Numbered from the stretch's first letter, positions 56,201-63,993 are shown. The stretch: DNA of 64,000 nucleotides from Flavobacteriaceae bacterium NBU2977 (GCA_019931105.1 JAIOUW010000001.1:1178001-1242000), one strand, 5' to 3'. Translations and numbers: made by a program. Notes: generated from the sequence alone by a model not told the origin.

Positions 56201-56420
56201 CGAAATAAAAAAGGTTCGGTTCGCCGGGTACTCCTGTCACGGCTGCGGAGCGCCCCCCACGAAAAGGACCGACCAAACGATATTCCAGACTTGAGTACAA
56301 AGCCTCGGGTACTTGTGAAACCGGCGTGTTCGTTTTTTTACGACGTTGTGCGCCGGTATTTATTGGTGCTAGCAAAAAGAGGAGCAAACAAAGGCATGCC
56401 CAAGTGTAATATTTTCTCAT
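53283..56420 (-). CDS. Asp-box propeller protein (VPS10/sortilin-like), copy 2
   Basis: 1045 residues with a signal peptide ending TGAQR. Same plan as copy 1: an opening [15 protein letters not shown] near residue 50, an Asp-box propeller (KTTDGGRTW, RTEDAGKTW, KSTDGGQTW, KSTDSGETW, RSDDGGKKW and more), then PGSYKVSLNVNGT and a helical, lysine-rich C-terminus (AHQSIKKIRKINDQL). Copy 1 and copy 2 align through their whole length but differ in many positions. Transcribed ahead of the sulfatase and copy 1, so the three form one minus-strand unit. Confidence 0.85.
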   Translation of the reverse strand: MRKYYTWACLCLLLFLLAPINTGAQRRKKTNTPVSQVPEALYSSLEYRLVGPFRGGRSAAVTGVPGEPNLFYFGATGGGVWKTTDGGRTWENISDGYFGGSIGAVEVAQSDPNVIYVGGGEKTLRGNVSSGYGIWRTEDAGKTWTSAGLKNSRHVPRIRIHPKDHNIVYAAVLGNIYKPTDDRGIYKSTDGGQTWSKKLFVNDQSGFVDLVLDPNNPRIIYASSWRAKRTPYSLSSGGDGSALWKSTDSGETWKEISKNEGFPKDTLGIIGVTVSPKNSERVWAIVENKEKGGLYRSDDGGKKWTQVNSERKLRQRAWYYTRVYADTEDENVVYVLNVNYHKSTDGGNTFNTFNAPHGDHHDLWIAPENGKRMIIGDDGGAQISYDGGETWSTYYNQPTAQFYRVTTDNATPYRIYVAQQDNSTIRINHRSDGFGISEDDWEETAGGESAHIAVDPNNNDIVYGGSYGGFLTRVNHKTGTVRGINVWPDNPMGYGAEGMKYRFQWNFPIMFSKHDPKKLYTFSNHVHLSTNEGQSWKLLSDDLTRNDPDKLVSSGGPITQDNTGVEYYCTIFAANESPLKEGLIWVGSDDGLIHVTQDGGQTWNNVTPDIMPEWNMVNSIEPSAFDEGTCYVAATRYKLGDFQPYLYKTTDYGKTWKKITNGIPSEHFTRVVREDPQQKGLLYAGTETGMYISFDDGASWGPFQMNLPIVPITDLTIKENSLIVATQGRSLWMIDDLSVIHQADKANQNAHAILYKPKDAYRTKGDARKTPSKTEGQNPPNGVVTHFYLKDLSEKDSISLTYFNMKGDTLSSFSNASKDKDKKLEVKKGGNTHVWDTRGKGAEKLPGMIFWWANFNGAKAVPGSYKVSLNVNGTDQTQEFKIVPDPRAEATVEDMQKQYDFVTEVNATVDKAHQSIKKIRKINDQLDAFTEQYKGDDRTKDLVEKAKKMKDKFSEVEKALYQTKNRSGQDPLNFPIRLTNKIGHLNSLVALDDFPPTAQDIAVKDELTSKINAQLISFDELVDQEIGAFNEAFNSLKLKYLSIED

Positions 56421-56503
56421 TTAAGTTTGAATTAGCGTTCTCAATTAGTCAAGCTTAAATGTAAAAATAAATTCCTGCACTAGGGAATTTTAAGCTGTTA
56501 ATA

Positions 56504-57139
56504 TCAGGGTGTAAAAATTTTATTGCGTATCGCGTAGAGTACGAGTCCTATTCTATTCTTAACATTCAATTTTTCATGAAGGGAATCGCGATAGCCCTCT
56601 ATGGTCTTCGGACTTAGAAACATTGCTTCGGCAATTTCTTTGTAGGTCATTTCGGTGCAGGCAAGTTTCAAAAACTCGATTTCACGCTCCTTTAATTGTG
56701 TCTCGTTCGATTTTTGATGCAGCGTTCCTACCAAGATCTGAGTGACCGTATTGGTATGATAATACCCTTTTTCGGCGATTTGTATCAAGGCTTCCTCAAG
56801 AATTTCGCGCTCGGTATCCTTCATAAGATAACCTCTGGCACCCGCCCGCAACATTTGCAAAATGGTATTTTCATCTTCTTCAATGGAGAGTGCCAAAACT
56901 TTGATATTTGGGTAGTCTTCCCTCAGAATCTCAGAGGTCTCGATGCCGTTAAGAATGGGCATATTGATATCCATCAGCACAATATCGGGAATGTTCTTGG
57001 GGTCTTCCAATTTGTTCAAAAGTTCCTTGCCATTTTTGCAGATGTAAAGCGAGCTGAAGCCATCAAAACTTTGCACCAAGCTGCTTATCGCCTGCGAGAG
57101 CAGGGTATGGTCATCAACAATGGCAACGGAATACTTCAT
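56504..57139 (-). CDS. NarL-type response regulator
   Basis: 211 residues from ATG 57139. Receiver (1-120): VAIVDDHTLLSQ, phospho-Asp in DIVLMDINMPILNG, Lys in GYLMKDTE. LuxR HTH (about 145-208): LKEREIEFLKLACTEMTYKEIA and LSPKTIEGYRDSLHEKLNV. Starts 2 bp after the kinase stop, so it is the partner of the kinase at 57141-57920. Gene targets unknown. Confidence 0.92.
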   Translation of the reverse strand: MKYSVAIVDDHTLLSQAISSLVQSFDGFSSLYICKNGKELLNKLEDPKNIPDIVLMDINMPILNGIETSEILREDYPNIKVLALSIEEDENTILQMLRAGARGYLMKDTEREILEEALIQIAEKGYYHTNTVTQILVGTLHQKSNETQLKEREIEFLKLACTEMTYKEIAEAMFLSPKTIEGYRDSLHEKLNVKNRIGLVLYAIRNKIFTP

Positions 57140-57140
57140 T

Positions 57141-57920
57141 TTATGCAAGCTGATTGGGTTTATGATTAAAATTATAGAGCAACCGTAACATAGTGCCACG
57201 ACCTTTTTCAGATTCGATCTGTAGGTCGGCGTTGATCAAACGTGCCCTGTTTTTCATGTTCTTGATCCCGATACCTGAAAAGTCGAGATTCTCATCAAAC
57301 CCTATGCCGTCATCATCGGCGGTGATGGTCAGGTTACCATCCATATAATCGATTCCGACGCAGAGTGTTGAGGCCTTCGAATGTTTTATGGTATTCGAAA
57401 AAAACTCCTGTAAAATACGGAAGATGATGACTTCTTCCTTTGGGTTCAAAGGCTTTGGCGTTCCATCGACCGTTAAGGAAGCATCAACAAATTGCAGCCG
57501 GTTGAAACGCTCGATTTCAAGTTCCAAAGCTTCTTCTAGGGAGAGGTTCTTCAAAGCTTCGGGATTAATCAATTTTGAGAGTACACGCAATTCCCTTATG
57601 GCCTTACCGATGGTATCGGAGGCTTCTTCAAGGCTTTTTGACTTGTCGGGTACCATTTGTACCTGAATCTTGGCCAAGGTCATCAACTGACCAATGTTGT
57701 CGTGCAACTCCCAGCTGATATTGCGCAGGGTTTCTTCACGAATCTCTATCTGTGTTTCCGAAAGTTCCCGCTCGTAGGTTTCCTTCGCCATGGCCTGTTC
57801 CAACAGTAGCGCATTCTTCCTTCTTAGAAAAAGAATGAATAAAACGACCACCGTAAGTGCCAAACAAATAGCTATTACGGAAAAGATGATCAGAAACGAT
57901 TGTACTTCTCCTTCGCCCAT
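57141..57920 (-). CDS. NarX/HisKA_3-type sensor histidine kinase
   Basis: 259 residues. One membrane helix (IIFSVIAICLALTVVVLFIL, about 11-30), a coiled-coil linker, the HisKA_3 phospho-His motif LRNISWELHDNIGQLMTLA, and an ATPase with EFFSNTIKHSKA and ADDDGIGFDENLDFSGIG. It lacks a periplasmic sensor domain; the 6-TM protein encoded upstream, overlapping by 31 bp, may supply it. Partner regulator follows directly. Confidence 0.9.
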   Translation of the reverse strand: MGEGEVQSFLIIFSVIAICLALTVVVLFILFLRRKNALLLEQAMAKETYERELSETQIEIREETLRNISWELHDNIGQLMTLAKIQVQMVPDKSKSLEEASDTIGKAIRELRVLSKLINPEALKNLSLEEALELEIERFNRLQFVDASLTVDGTPKPLNPKEEVIIFRILQEFFSNTIKHSKASTLCVGIDYMDGNLTITADDDGIGFDENLDFSGIGIKNMKNRARLINADLQIESEKGRGTMLRLLYNFNHKPNQLA

Positions 57921-58531
57921 TGAAATCCGATTATATAACAGCCATATAAAATTGAATTTAAAACCAAAATGATGATGCCAAAATACTTACCGCCAAAATT
58001 CAAGTTATGGGAAAGCAGCATCAACGGAATCATGCCCATATTGAAAAGCAGTAGGCCAGTCGATATCCAAAATGACAATTTGTGCTTTAAAATCAGAACT
58101 TCGTCGCCATAGAGTAATTGCCGAAAGTGAAACAAAGTGCAAATCATTGTTAACAAAGCACCGATGACAAAGGTATATTTATGATACCCGTCCCAACTTT
58201 CAAAAACAAAGTTCCAAACTGCAAAACCCGTAAAAAATATGGCAAATAACCATACTATTTTTCGTAAGGTCTTTTGTTCTAAAATGGACTGGTACCAGTA
58301 TAAATAGAACAAAAAAAGCACCAGCATATAAATGTTGTACACCCAGAAATTGCTACTTTCAAATGCATACCTCCAACTTCTACCAACAGTTTCAACAAGC
58401 ACGGTAAACCATAATAGATATACGAAATGGCGTTCAGTAGAATTTTTGTATTTATTAAAATGGTAGGTAGCGCAAATGGCCGCGATCCATTCTAAAATAC
58501 TGACCGAGAGAGTTAGATAAGAAACATCCAT
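57890..58531 (-). CDS. Polytopic membrane protein, probable sensor partner of the NarL-type system
   Basis: 213 residues with six or seven membrane segments (SILEWIAAICATYHF, YNIYMLVLFLFYLYWY, IVWLFAIFFTGFAVWNF and others). The N-terminus is outside by charge. It overlaps the kinase gene by 31 bp, so translation is coupled. The kinase lacks a sensor, so I infer this is the sensing part, in the manner of 7TM sensors split off from kinases. No family recognised. Confidence 0.6.
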   Translation of the reverse strand: MDVSYLTLSVSILEWIAAICATYHFNKYKNSTERHFVYLLWFTVLVETVGRSWRYAFESSNFWVYNIYMLVLFLFYLYWYQSILEQKTLRKIVWLFAIFFTGFAVWNFVFESWDGYHKYTFVIGALLTMICTLFHFRQLLYGDEVLILKHKLSFWISTGLLLFNMGMIPLMLLSHNLNFGGKYFGIIILVLNSILYGCYIIGFQWAKEKYNRF

Positions 58532-58535
58532 TTAA

Positions 58536-59066
58536 CTATTGCACATCATTTGGGGGATGTCCTCCACTTCCAAAATTCAATGCTTTTATGCCTCCCGCAG
58601 TTGACTGTATCGGAGCTACTGGAAAAAAGCCATTTGCTATTCGCGGTTTGCCCATGGTGGGCACCAAAACGACGGTCGAATAGCCCGGATCTGCCCTTGG
58701 ATCCCTACTATCTTGAGGATACGCCGCATAAAAAATACGGATGCCCATATCTTTGTAGCCTTTCTTCTCGCCCTCACTTTTTACGTAATCAATATATTGC
58801 TCCATAGTCTCCAAAGAAAACCAAAAATCACGTGTGTCAACCTTATCTAACATCGCATTGATGCTGTCGGCACGGGTTCTCACATATTCTTGCTGTAGTT
58901 GAGCTGCAAGTTTTAAGTCGATAGTTTGTTCAGGCGGTGCAATCTCTTTACGATCTTCTTGACCATCATCCAATGGTCCGCGAAACATGAAGGCAAAGAT
59001 GAGCAGACCGATGATAATGGCCGCCATTGCGCCAACGAGGGTGTTGTTGTTTTTGTTTTCTCTCAT
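58536..59066 (-). CDS. One-span exported protein of unknown function
   Basis: 176 residues: basic N-terminus, one helix (TLVGAMAAIIIGLLIFAFMF), then a soluble part with the helical IDLKLAAQLQQEYVRTRADS and a region reading DMGIRIFYAAYPQDSRDPRADPG, ending PPNDVQ. No family recognised. First gene of the NarL-type unit, 4 bp before the polytopic protein, so probably linked to its sensing. Preceded by a terminator for the small gene upstream. Confidence 0.55.
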   Translation of the reverse strand: MRENKNNNTLVGAMAAIIIGLLIFAFMFRGPLDDGQEDRKEIAPPEQTIDLKLAAQLQQEYVRTRADSINAMLDKVDTRDFWFSLETMEQYIDYVKSEGEKKGYKDMGIRIFYAAYPQDSRDPRADPGYSTVVLVPTMGKPRIANGFFPVAPIQSTAGGIKALNFGSGGHPPNDVQ

Positions 59067-59140
59067 AATAAAGTTATTTAGATTATTGGTTAAGGGGAAC
59101 TAGGGTTACCGTAATTTACGAATTGTTGACATATTAAAAG

Positions 59141-59178
59141 AAAAAGCCCAGCGATGGCATAGCAATCGTGGGCTTTTT
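59141..59178 (-). terminator. Intrinsic terminator of the small gene at 59225-59341
   Basis: Arms AAAAAGCCCA (59141-59150) and TGGGCTTTTT (59169-59178), with inner pairing of CGAT and ATCG. On the minus strand the U-run continues as CTTTTAA. It separates the small gene from the NarL-type operon. Confidence 0.8.
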
Positions 59179-59224
59179 GAGGTTAGTGTCTATCGTAAAG
59201 TCTTCCATTGGGGGAAATTTTGAT

Positions 59225-59341
59225 CTATCCGGCCATATTCATCAGACCAATGATAAAAAAGACTATTCCCAGTGCCGCCATTCCCAATAATAAGGTGTAA
59301 TGAATCGTTTGAATCAATTTTTCTCCGAAGTGGGTTTCCAT
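59225..59341 (-). CDS. 38-residue one-span membrane protein
   Basis: From ATG 59341: METHFGEKLIQTIHYT, then a hydrophobic helix (LLLGMAALGIVFFIIGLM) and the end NMAG. A longer reading to 59425 lacks sense. A dedicated terminator follows at 59141-59178, which argues that it is a real gene. No family recognised. Confidence 0.5.
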   Translation of the reverse strand: METHFGEKLIQTIHYTLLLGMAALGIVFFIIGLMNMAG

Positions 59342-59494
59342 AGGTTCTCTAGTTTTGGGTTTAACACTACGAATATACACGATTTGCGGACCCAAAAAAC
59401 ACGACCTTATTTGTCCTACAAACATCTTTTAATCTTAAAAAACTTATAATCAGTATATTATAATTTTTTCTTACAAGACTTTGGGTCATGGAAC

Positions 59495-59518
59495 GGGGCA
59501 AAAAGGGGTATTTGCCCC
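59495..59518. repeat. GC-rich inverted repeat containing the motif of 22423-22436
   Basis: GGGGCAAA (59495-59502) and TTTGCCCC (59511-59518) are perfect arms. Within, 59505-59520 reads GGGGTATTTGCCCCCC, near to the motif at 22423-22436 on the minus strand. It lies 154 bp upstream of the small gene and 66 bp after the end of the thioredoxin gene. Confidence 0.4.
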
Positions 59519-59583
59519 CCTTGAAAAACAGCATTCTAAAGGTGGTTCGTGCAGCGGTTCAATTCTAGGGATAATTGGTGAAA

Positions 59584-60159
59584 TTATTTTTGCCCTACCC
59601 TGATTAAAGCATCGAAAATGGCCCTTGCTTTTTTGCTGTTCCAATCCGTAGCCCCGGTCTCATTAATTAATATCTTTCCATTGGCATCGATGACATAATT
59701 AGTGGGAATACTGCGTGCGTACAACTTTTCGGGCGGGGCCATTAATGGACTATAAACAGGCAGGTTATAATGCTTTTCTCTTAAAAACCCTCTCACCACA
59801 TCGGGGTCCTCATTTGTAAGCAATATAAAATCCACTTGATTTCCATAGTCTTCGTACAATTCTTGAATACTCGGCAATTCGGCAATACAGGGTGGGCACC
59901 ATGTTGCCCAATAGCTGATAAAGACGGGATTGCCGAAACCTATTTCAATCGATGTCGATTTACCTTTAAGATCCTGTAGCTCATATGAAAAGGGTTGCAA
60001 TCGGGTTTGATCTTCTCTATCCAGTTCTGAGGGAGAGAATAGCTGTACCCTGACCTTGTTCACGGCCAACTGCAATACACTACGGGTCTGTGGGATTATA
60101 AGTAAAACAATAAAAATCGCGAATATGATATTCGACGGTGTAAGTGTCTTCTTTTTCAT
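59584..60159 (-). CDS. TlpA-like membrane-anchored thioredoxin
   Basis: 191 residues. N-terminal anchor (IIFAIFIVLLIIPQTRSVL, about 9-27), then a periplasmic thioredoxin fold with WATWCPPCIAELP (CPPC, as in TlpA/ResA), YEDYGNQVDFILLTNED, and SIPTNYVIDANGKIL with the cis-proline context. It would reduce disulfides of cytochrome c or other proteins outside the cytoplasm. Divergent from the exported aldo/keto reductase; two identical palindromes lie between them. Confidence 0.9.
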   Translation of the reverse strand: MKKKTLTPSNIIFAIFIVLLIIPQTRSVLQLAVNKVRVQLFSPSELDREDQTRLQPFSYELQDLKGKSTSIEIGFGNPVFISYWATWCPPCIAELPSIQELYEDYGNQVDFILLTNEDPDVVRGFLREKHYNLPVYSPLMAPPEKLYARSIPTNYVIDANGKILINETGATDWNSKKARAIFDALIRVGQK

Positions 60160-60182
60160 GTGCTCATTTTTATTGTTATTTA

Positions 60183-60200
60183 TCCCGATAGCTATCGGGA
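60183..60200. repeat. 18-bp palindrome, copy 1
   Basis: TCCCGATAGCTATCGGGA, a perfect palindrome, 24 bp upstream of the thioredoxin start on the minus strand. Identical to copy 2. Such elements recur in flavobacterial genomes, as I recall; not verified here. Confidence 0.85.
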
Positions 60201-60395
60201 GTCATATACCACCTTTGATGTTCAAAATAATCATTCCGCCGTCTGTTTAATGATGAATTTAAACATGCGGTTTCATTTTTGAAAATTACTTATTTCTTTA
60301 TCGTGCGACGCCATTTTCGGCATTAGTATATGAATGTCTTTTTCACAGACCCTTAACACCCCATTTCAGCGGAAAACACTACTTTAAAGTCCATC

Positions 60396-60413
60396 TCCCG
60401 ATAGCTATCGGGA
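60396..60413. repeat. 18-bp palindrome, copy 2
   Basis: The same TCCCGATAGCTATCGGGA, 14 bp before the ATG of the aldo/keto reductase. The two copies are 213 bp apart, and each sits close to the start of one of two divergent genes. Confidence 0.85.
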
Positions 60414-60427
60414 AAAAACCGATTGTG

Positions 60428-61351
60428 ATGAACTATTCCAGACGTGAAATCTTACAACTCTACGGATGCGCAGGTTTGGGGATGACATTGACCCCTTCGT
60501 TATTCTCATTTTCGCAAATCCAAAAAATGGGGCAACGGACCATTCCCGGTTCAGGTGAAAAACTACCTATGGTCGGACTGGGTACTTGGCAGACTTTCGA
60601 TATCGGCAATTCAAAATCTGAATTGGAAATACGAAAACAGGTATTGGCCCAGATGTACAAGATGGGTGGCAGCGTAATCGATTCCTCGCCCATGTACGGA
60701 AGCTCGGAGACCGTCGTCGGCGAAGCTGCTTCACAACTTGATAGTCAAGACGATTTCTTCTATGCCACCAAGATTTGGACTTCCGGCAAACAGGCCGGCA
60801 TCGATCAGATGACTTCCTCTTGCCGTAAAATGAAGGTCAAGACCATGGATCTGATGCAGATCCACAACCTTGTCGATTGGGAAACGCACCTTAGAACATT
60901 GCGCAACTTTAAAGAGCAGGGGAAAATACGTTATTGGGGGCTGACCCATTATGTGGATTCGGCCCACGATACATTGGAGCGGATTATCGTCGCAGAAAAA
61001 CCTGATTTTGTACAGTTCAATTATTCAATACGTTCCCGAAATGCCGAAAAATCCCTTTTTGATACCTGTAAAAAACATGGTACGGCCACCATTATCAACC
61101 AACCCTATGAAAGCGGATCTCTTTTTCGAAAGGTAAGGGGAAAAGACCTGCCAGGCTGGGCCTCCGAATATGGCATTGCGAGCTGGGGACAGTATTTCTT
61201 GAAATTCATTCTTTCGAACGAAGGGGTCACTTGCGTGATTCCGGGCACTTCCAATGTAAAACATGTCATCGATAATATGGGGGCGGGTTATGGAAGGTTG
61301 CCCGATGGCAATACAAGGGAGAAAATGGCTGCCTATTTGGTGTCGATCTAG
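60428..61351 (+). CDS. Tat-exported aldo/keto reductase
   Basis: 307 residues from ATG 60428 (GTG 60425 is possible). Twin-arginine signal SRREILQLYGCAG, then an AKR barrel from about 35. The catalytic tetrad is complete: Asp in VIDSSPMYG, Tyr in MYG, Lys in FYATKIW, His in LMQIHNLVDW. AKRs usually use NADPH in the cytoplasm, so a Tat signal implies export with the cofactor bound, or a role as a redox scavenger. Divergent from the thioredoxin gene, with palindromes between. Substrate unknown. Confidence 0.85.
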   Translation: MNYSRREILQLYGCAGLGMTLTPSLFSFSQIQKMGQRTIPGSGEKLPMVGLGTWQTFDIGNSKSELEIRKQVLAQMYKMGGSVIDSSPMYGSSETVVGEAASQLDSQDDFFYATKIWTSGKQAGIDQMTSSCRKMKVKTMDLMQIHNLVDWETHLRTLRNFKEQGKIRYWGLTHYVDSAHDTLERIIVAEKPDFVQFNYSIRSRNAEKSLFDTCKKHGTATIINQPYESGSLFRKVRGKDLPGWASEYGIASWGQYFLKFILSNEGVTCVIPGTSNVKHVIDNMGAGYGRLPDGNTREKMAAYLVSI

Positions 61352-61453
61352 TAGCGAGAATCCGACCGGACATTCGGTGTAATACTTTTGACCATAATTT
61401 GAAATCATTATTATTTGGTAGACAAAAGTCGCTCCATCTTTCCCATTTTACTT

Positions 61454-62836
61454 TCAGGCCCTATCCAAAGTACTTCTAACTTCTTTCCTTAAATATAATC
61501 CGGTTACGATCGTCGCCAGTATATCGGCAATCGGAAAAGAGATCCAGACACCAAGTTCACCTAAAAAACCGGGCAGTACCAATATCAAGGGAATAAAGAA
61601 AAAACCTTGGCGCAACAGGGTAAGCAATAGTGCCGGCACGGCCTTTCCGATGGCCTGAAAATAAGCCGCCCCGATCAATTGCAGGGCTATGATCGGTGTG
61701 GCCGCAAATACCCAGCGCATGGCGTTCGGGGTATGTTCCAAAACAAAGGCATTTGTGGCCAGTTCCATTTCTGAAAGATCGGGGCGATTGCTTAAAAAGA
61801 GTCCGGCGATCTCGGCCGGAAAAATCATTAATCCGACAAACACGACGGTCGCCAAGATGGAGGCGTATTTTATCGCCGTGTAAATGGTTTTCTTGACGCG
61901 ATCATATTTTTGGGCACCATAGTTGTATCCTGCGATGGGCAGAAACCCCTGGGTCACCCCGAACACCGGAAAAAGGGCAAACATGAGCATTCGCCCAATA
62001 ATTGCATAGACGGCCACCATGGCCTCCCCTCCCAGTCCGAAAAGAATATTGTTCATCAATAAATAAATGATACTGACCACTGCCTGCCTCGACAAGGTGA
62101 CAAAACCCAACGAACCGATTTCCCTAAGAATAGGCCGATCAAGACCAAAATGTGACCCATTCAATTTCAGTTCAGAGTTTTGCGAAAGAAAGAAGTAGGC
62201 TACATAGGCAAAGCATAGAAAATACCCGATCGTCGTTGCCCATGCCGCACCATGCATGCCCCAATCAAGCACAAAGATGAATATATAATCCATGAGCAAA
62301 TTGCCCACGGAGGGTATGATCATGGCGATCATGGCAAATTTGGGCTTGCCTTCGGCGCGGATTACCGTATTGCCCATCATACAAAGCGCCAATAACGGCA
62401 CCCCATACAAAACGATAACATAATAGATTTTTGCAGGTTCGAAAATGGCCCCTTTTCCACCAAAAGCCGGAATCAACGAATCGACGAAATAAAGACCCAT
62501 AATTACCATCGATATCGTGATCAAAAGGGTCAGGGTAATCTGGTTTCCAAAAGTCTTTAAGGCCTTTTCTTTATTGCTCGCGCCCAATGCCCTTGAAATT
62601 ATACTTGACCCTCCGATACCGATGGCCATGCCCAGGGCCCCGATAAAAAATGAAACGGGCAAGACCACATTGATGGCGGCAATAGCAATAGAACCGATCC
62701 AGTTGCCCACGAAAATGCTGTCGACAAGCACATTGAGCGACATCACCAAAATACCGATGCTGGCCGGTACCGCTTGTTTTACAAGCAGTTTTCCGATGGG
62801 TTCGGAACCCAATTGATCCGCTGAAACTTTTGCCAT
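61454..62836 (-). CDS. MATE family efflux transporter
   Basis: 460 residues, 12 membrane helices. MATE marks: LLVKQAVPASIGILVMSLN at the start, SIFVGNWIGSIAIAAINV, GIGGSSIISRALGA, and TQGFLPIAGYNYGAQKYDRV at the start of the second half. It exchanges cations for drugs or metabolites across the inner membrane. 51 bp downstream of ferrochelatase on the same strand. The C-terminus is short and polar (KEVRSTLDRA). Confidence 0.92.
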   Translation of the reverse strand: MAKVSADQLGSEPIGKLLVKQAVPASIGILVMSLNVLVDSIFVGNWIGSIAIAAINVVLPVSFFIGALGMAIGIGGSSIISRALGASNKEKALKTFGNQITLTLLITISMVIMGLYFVDSLIPAFGGKGAIFEPAKIYYVIVLYGVPLLALCMMGNTVIRAEGKPKFAMIAMIIPSVGNLLMDYIFIFVLDWGMHGAAWATTIGYFLCFAYVAYFFLSQNSELKLNGSHFGLDRPILREIGSLGFVTLSRQAVVSIIYLLMNNILFGLGGEAMVAVYAIIGRMLMFALFPVFGVTQGFLPIAGYNYGAQKYDRVKKTIYTAIKYASILATVVFVGLMIFPAEIAGLFLSNRPDLSEMELATNAFVLEHTPNAMRWVFAATPIIALQLIGAAYFQAIGKAVPALLLTLLRQGFFFIPLILVLPGFLGELGVWISFPIADILATIVTGLYLRKEVRSTLDRA

Positions 62837-62887
62837 GCGTATTTTACGGTTTAGCCCTGCCCTGCCAATTTGAGCGCTTCAATAACT

Positions 62888-63919
62888 TTAGACCGGAAGC
62901 GCTCCGTTTTTTTCCCATTCATTGACCCATTTTGCCATCACCTCGACCCAGGCATCATCGTCGTTCAAACAAGGTATATGTATGTAATTCTCGCCGCCGG
63001 CTTCCTGAAACTGGTTTTTGCCTTCCATGGCGATCTCTTCCAAGGTTTCCAGACAATCACTGACGAATGCCGCAGTGACAACGGCCAGATTTTTCTTTCC
63101 TTCCTTGGCCAACCGTTCAAATTCAAAATCGGTATATGGTTTTAGCCATGGATCGTTCGGCAGTCGGCTCTGAAAAGAGTTGCTGACCTTATTTTCGTGA
63201 AGATTCAGATAGGCCTTGACCCTTTTTGTCGTATCAAAGCACTGATGACGATAGCACGTATGATGTGCTACGGAATTCGCATTGCAGCAATTGCCATCGA
63301 TCTTACAATGAAATCGCGTAGGGTCGTTTTTTCTGATATGCCTTTCAGGAATACCATGGTACGAAAAGAGAATATGATCGTAATCAAACCCTTTCAGCCC
63401 TTTTGCGATACTCTCGGAAAGCACCTTGATATATTCCTCATTCTTATAGAAGGCAGGCAACGTTGTTATCTTGATTTTCGGGAAGTTCTCTTGCTGCTCC
63501 TGAATTGTTTTGACCACCACCGTCTCATAGCTTGACATGGCATAGTGCGGGTACAGGGGTACCAACAAAACTTCATCGACCCCTTTTTCGTTCAGTTCCT
63601 GCAAGGCCTTATTAATGGTCATCGATCCATAGCGCATCCCTAAGGCCACGGGCATTTTGGTCAGCTTTCCGACTTTTTCGGCAAAACGTTGTGAAATCAC
63701 GATCAGAGGTGAACCTTCTTTCCACCATATTTTAGCATAGGCCTCTGCCGATTTCTTGGGCCTCGTACGCAAGATGATACCGCGCACAATAATATTTCGC
63801 AACCATTGCGGTGTGTCGATGACCCGTTCATCCATCAAAAACTCGTCGAGATACGGTTTGACATCTTTAGGCGTCGGGCTGTCGGGCGAACCCAGGTTTA
63901 CGAGAAGTACTCCTTTCAT
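62888..63919 (-). CDS. hemH: Ferrochelatase
   Basis: 343 residues. Inserts iron into protoporphyrin IX, the last step of haem synthesis. Start MKGVLLVNLGSPDSPTP is canonical. The catalytic His is in HILFSYHGIPERHIR. An insert with several Cys (FHCKIDGNCCNANSVAHHTC, then RHQC) follows, which may bind a metal or iron-sulfur centre and is typical of Bacteroidota. The C-terminal conserved block is VVTAAFVSDCLETLEEIAME, with the Glu residues. First gene of a pair with the MATE gene. Confidence 0.95.
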   Translation of the reverse strand: MKGVLLVNLGSPDSPTPKDVKPYLDEFLMDERVIDTPQWLRNIIVRGIILRTRPKKSAEAYAKIWWKEGSPLIVISQRFAEKVGKLTKMPVALGMRYGSMTINKALQELNEKGVDEVLLVPLYPHYAMSSYETVVVKTIQEQQENFPKIKITTLPAFYKNEEYIKVLSESIAKGLKGFDYDHILFSYHGIPERHIRKNDPTRFHCKIDGNCCNANSVAHHTCYRHQCFDTTKRVKAYLNLHENKVSNSFQSRLPNDPWLKPYTDFEFERLAKEGKKNLAVVTAAFVSDCLETLEEIAMEGKNQFQEAGGENYIHIPCLNDDDAWVEVMAKWVNEWEKNGALPV

Positions 63920-63953
63920 TCTTTTAGTTTATTGTCGCTTTGATAGCGGTCGA

Positions 63954-63993
63954 AAGGCCTTTAACGGCCTTAAATTCGTGAAGTGCAAAAATA
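63954..63993 (-). promoter_or_regulatory. Promoter region of hemH
   Basis: On the minus strand a TATTTTTG at 63993-63986 matches the -7 box. A short hairpin (AAGGCC, 63954-63959; GGCCTT, 63966-63971) lies in the leader between it and the ATG at 63919. The -33 element would lie outside the window. Confidence 0.45.
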
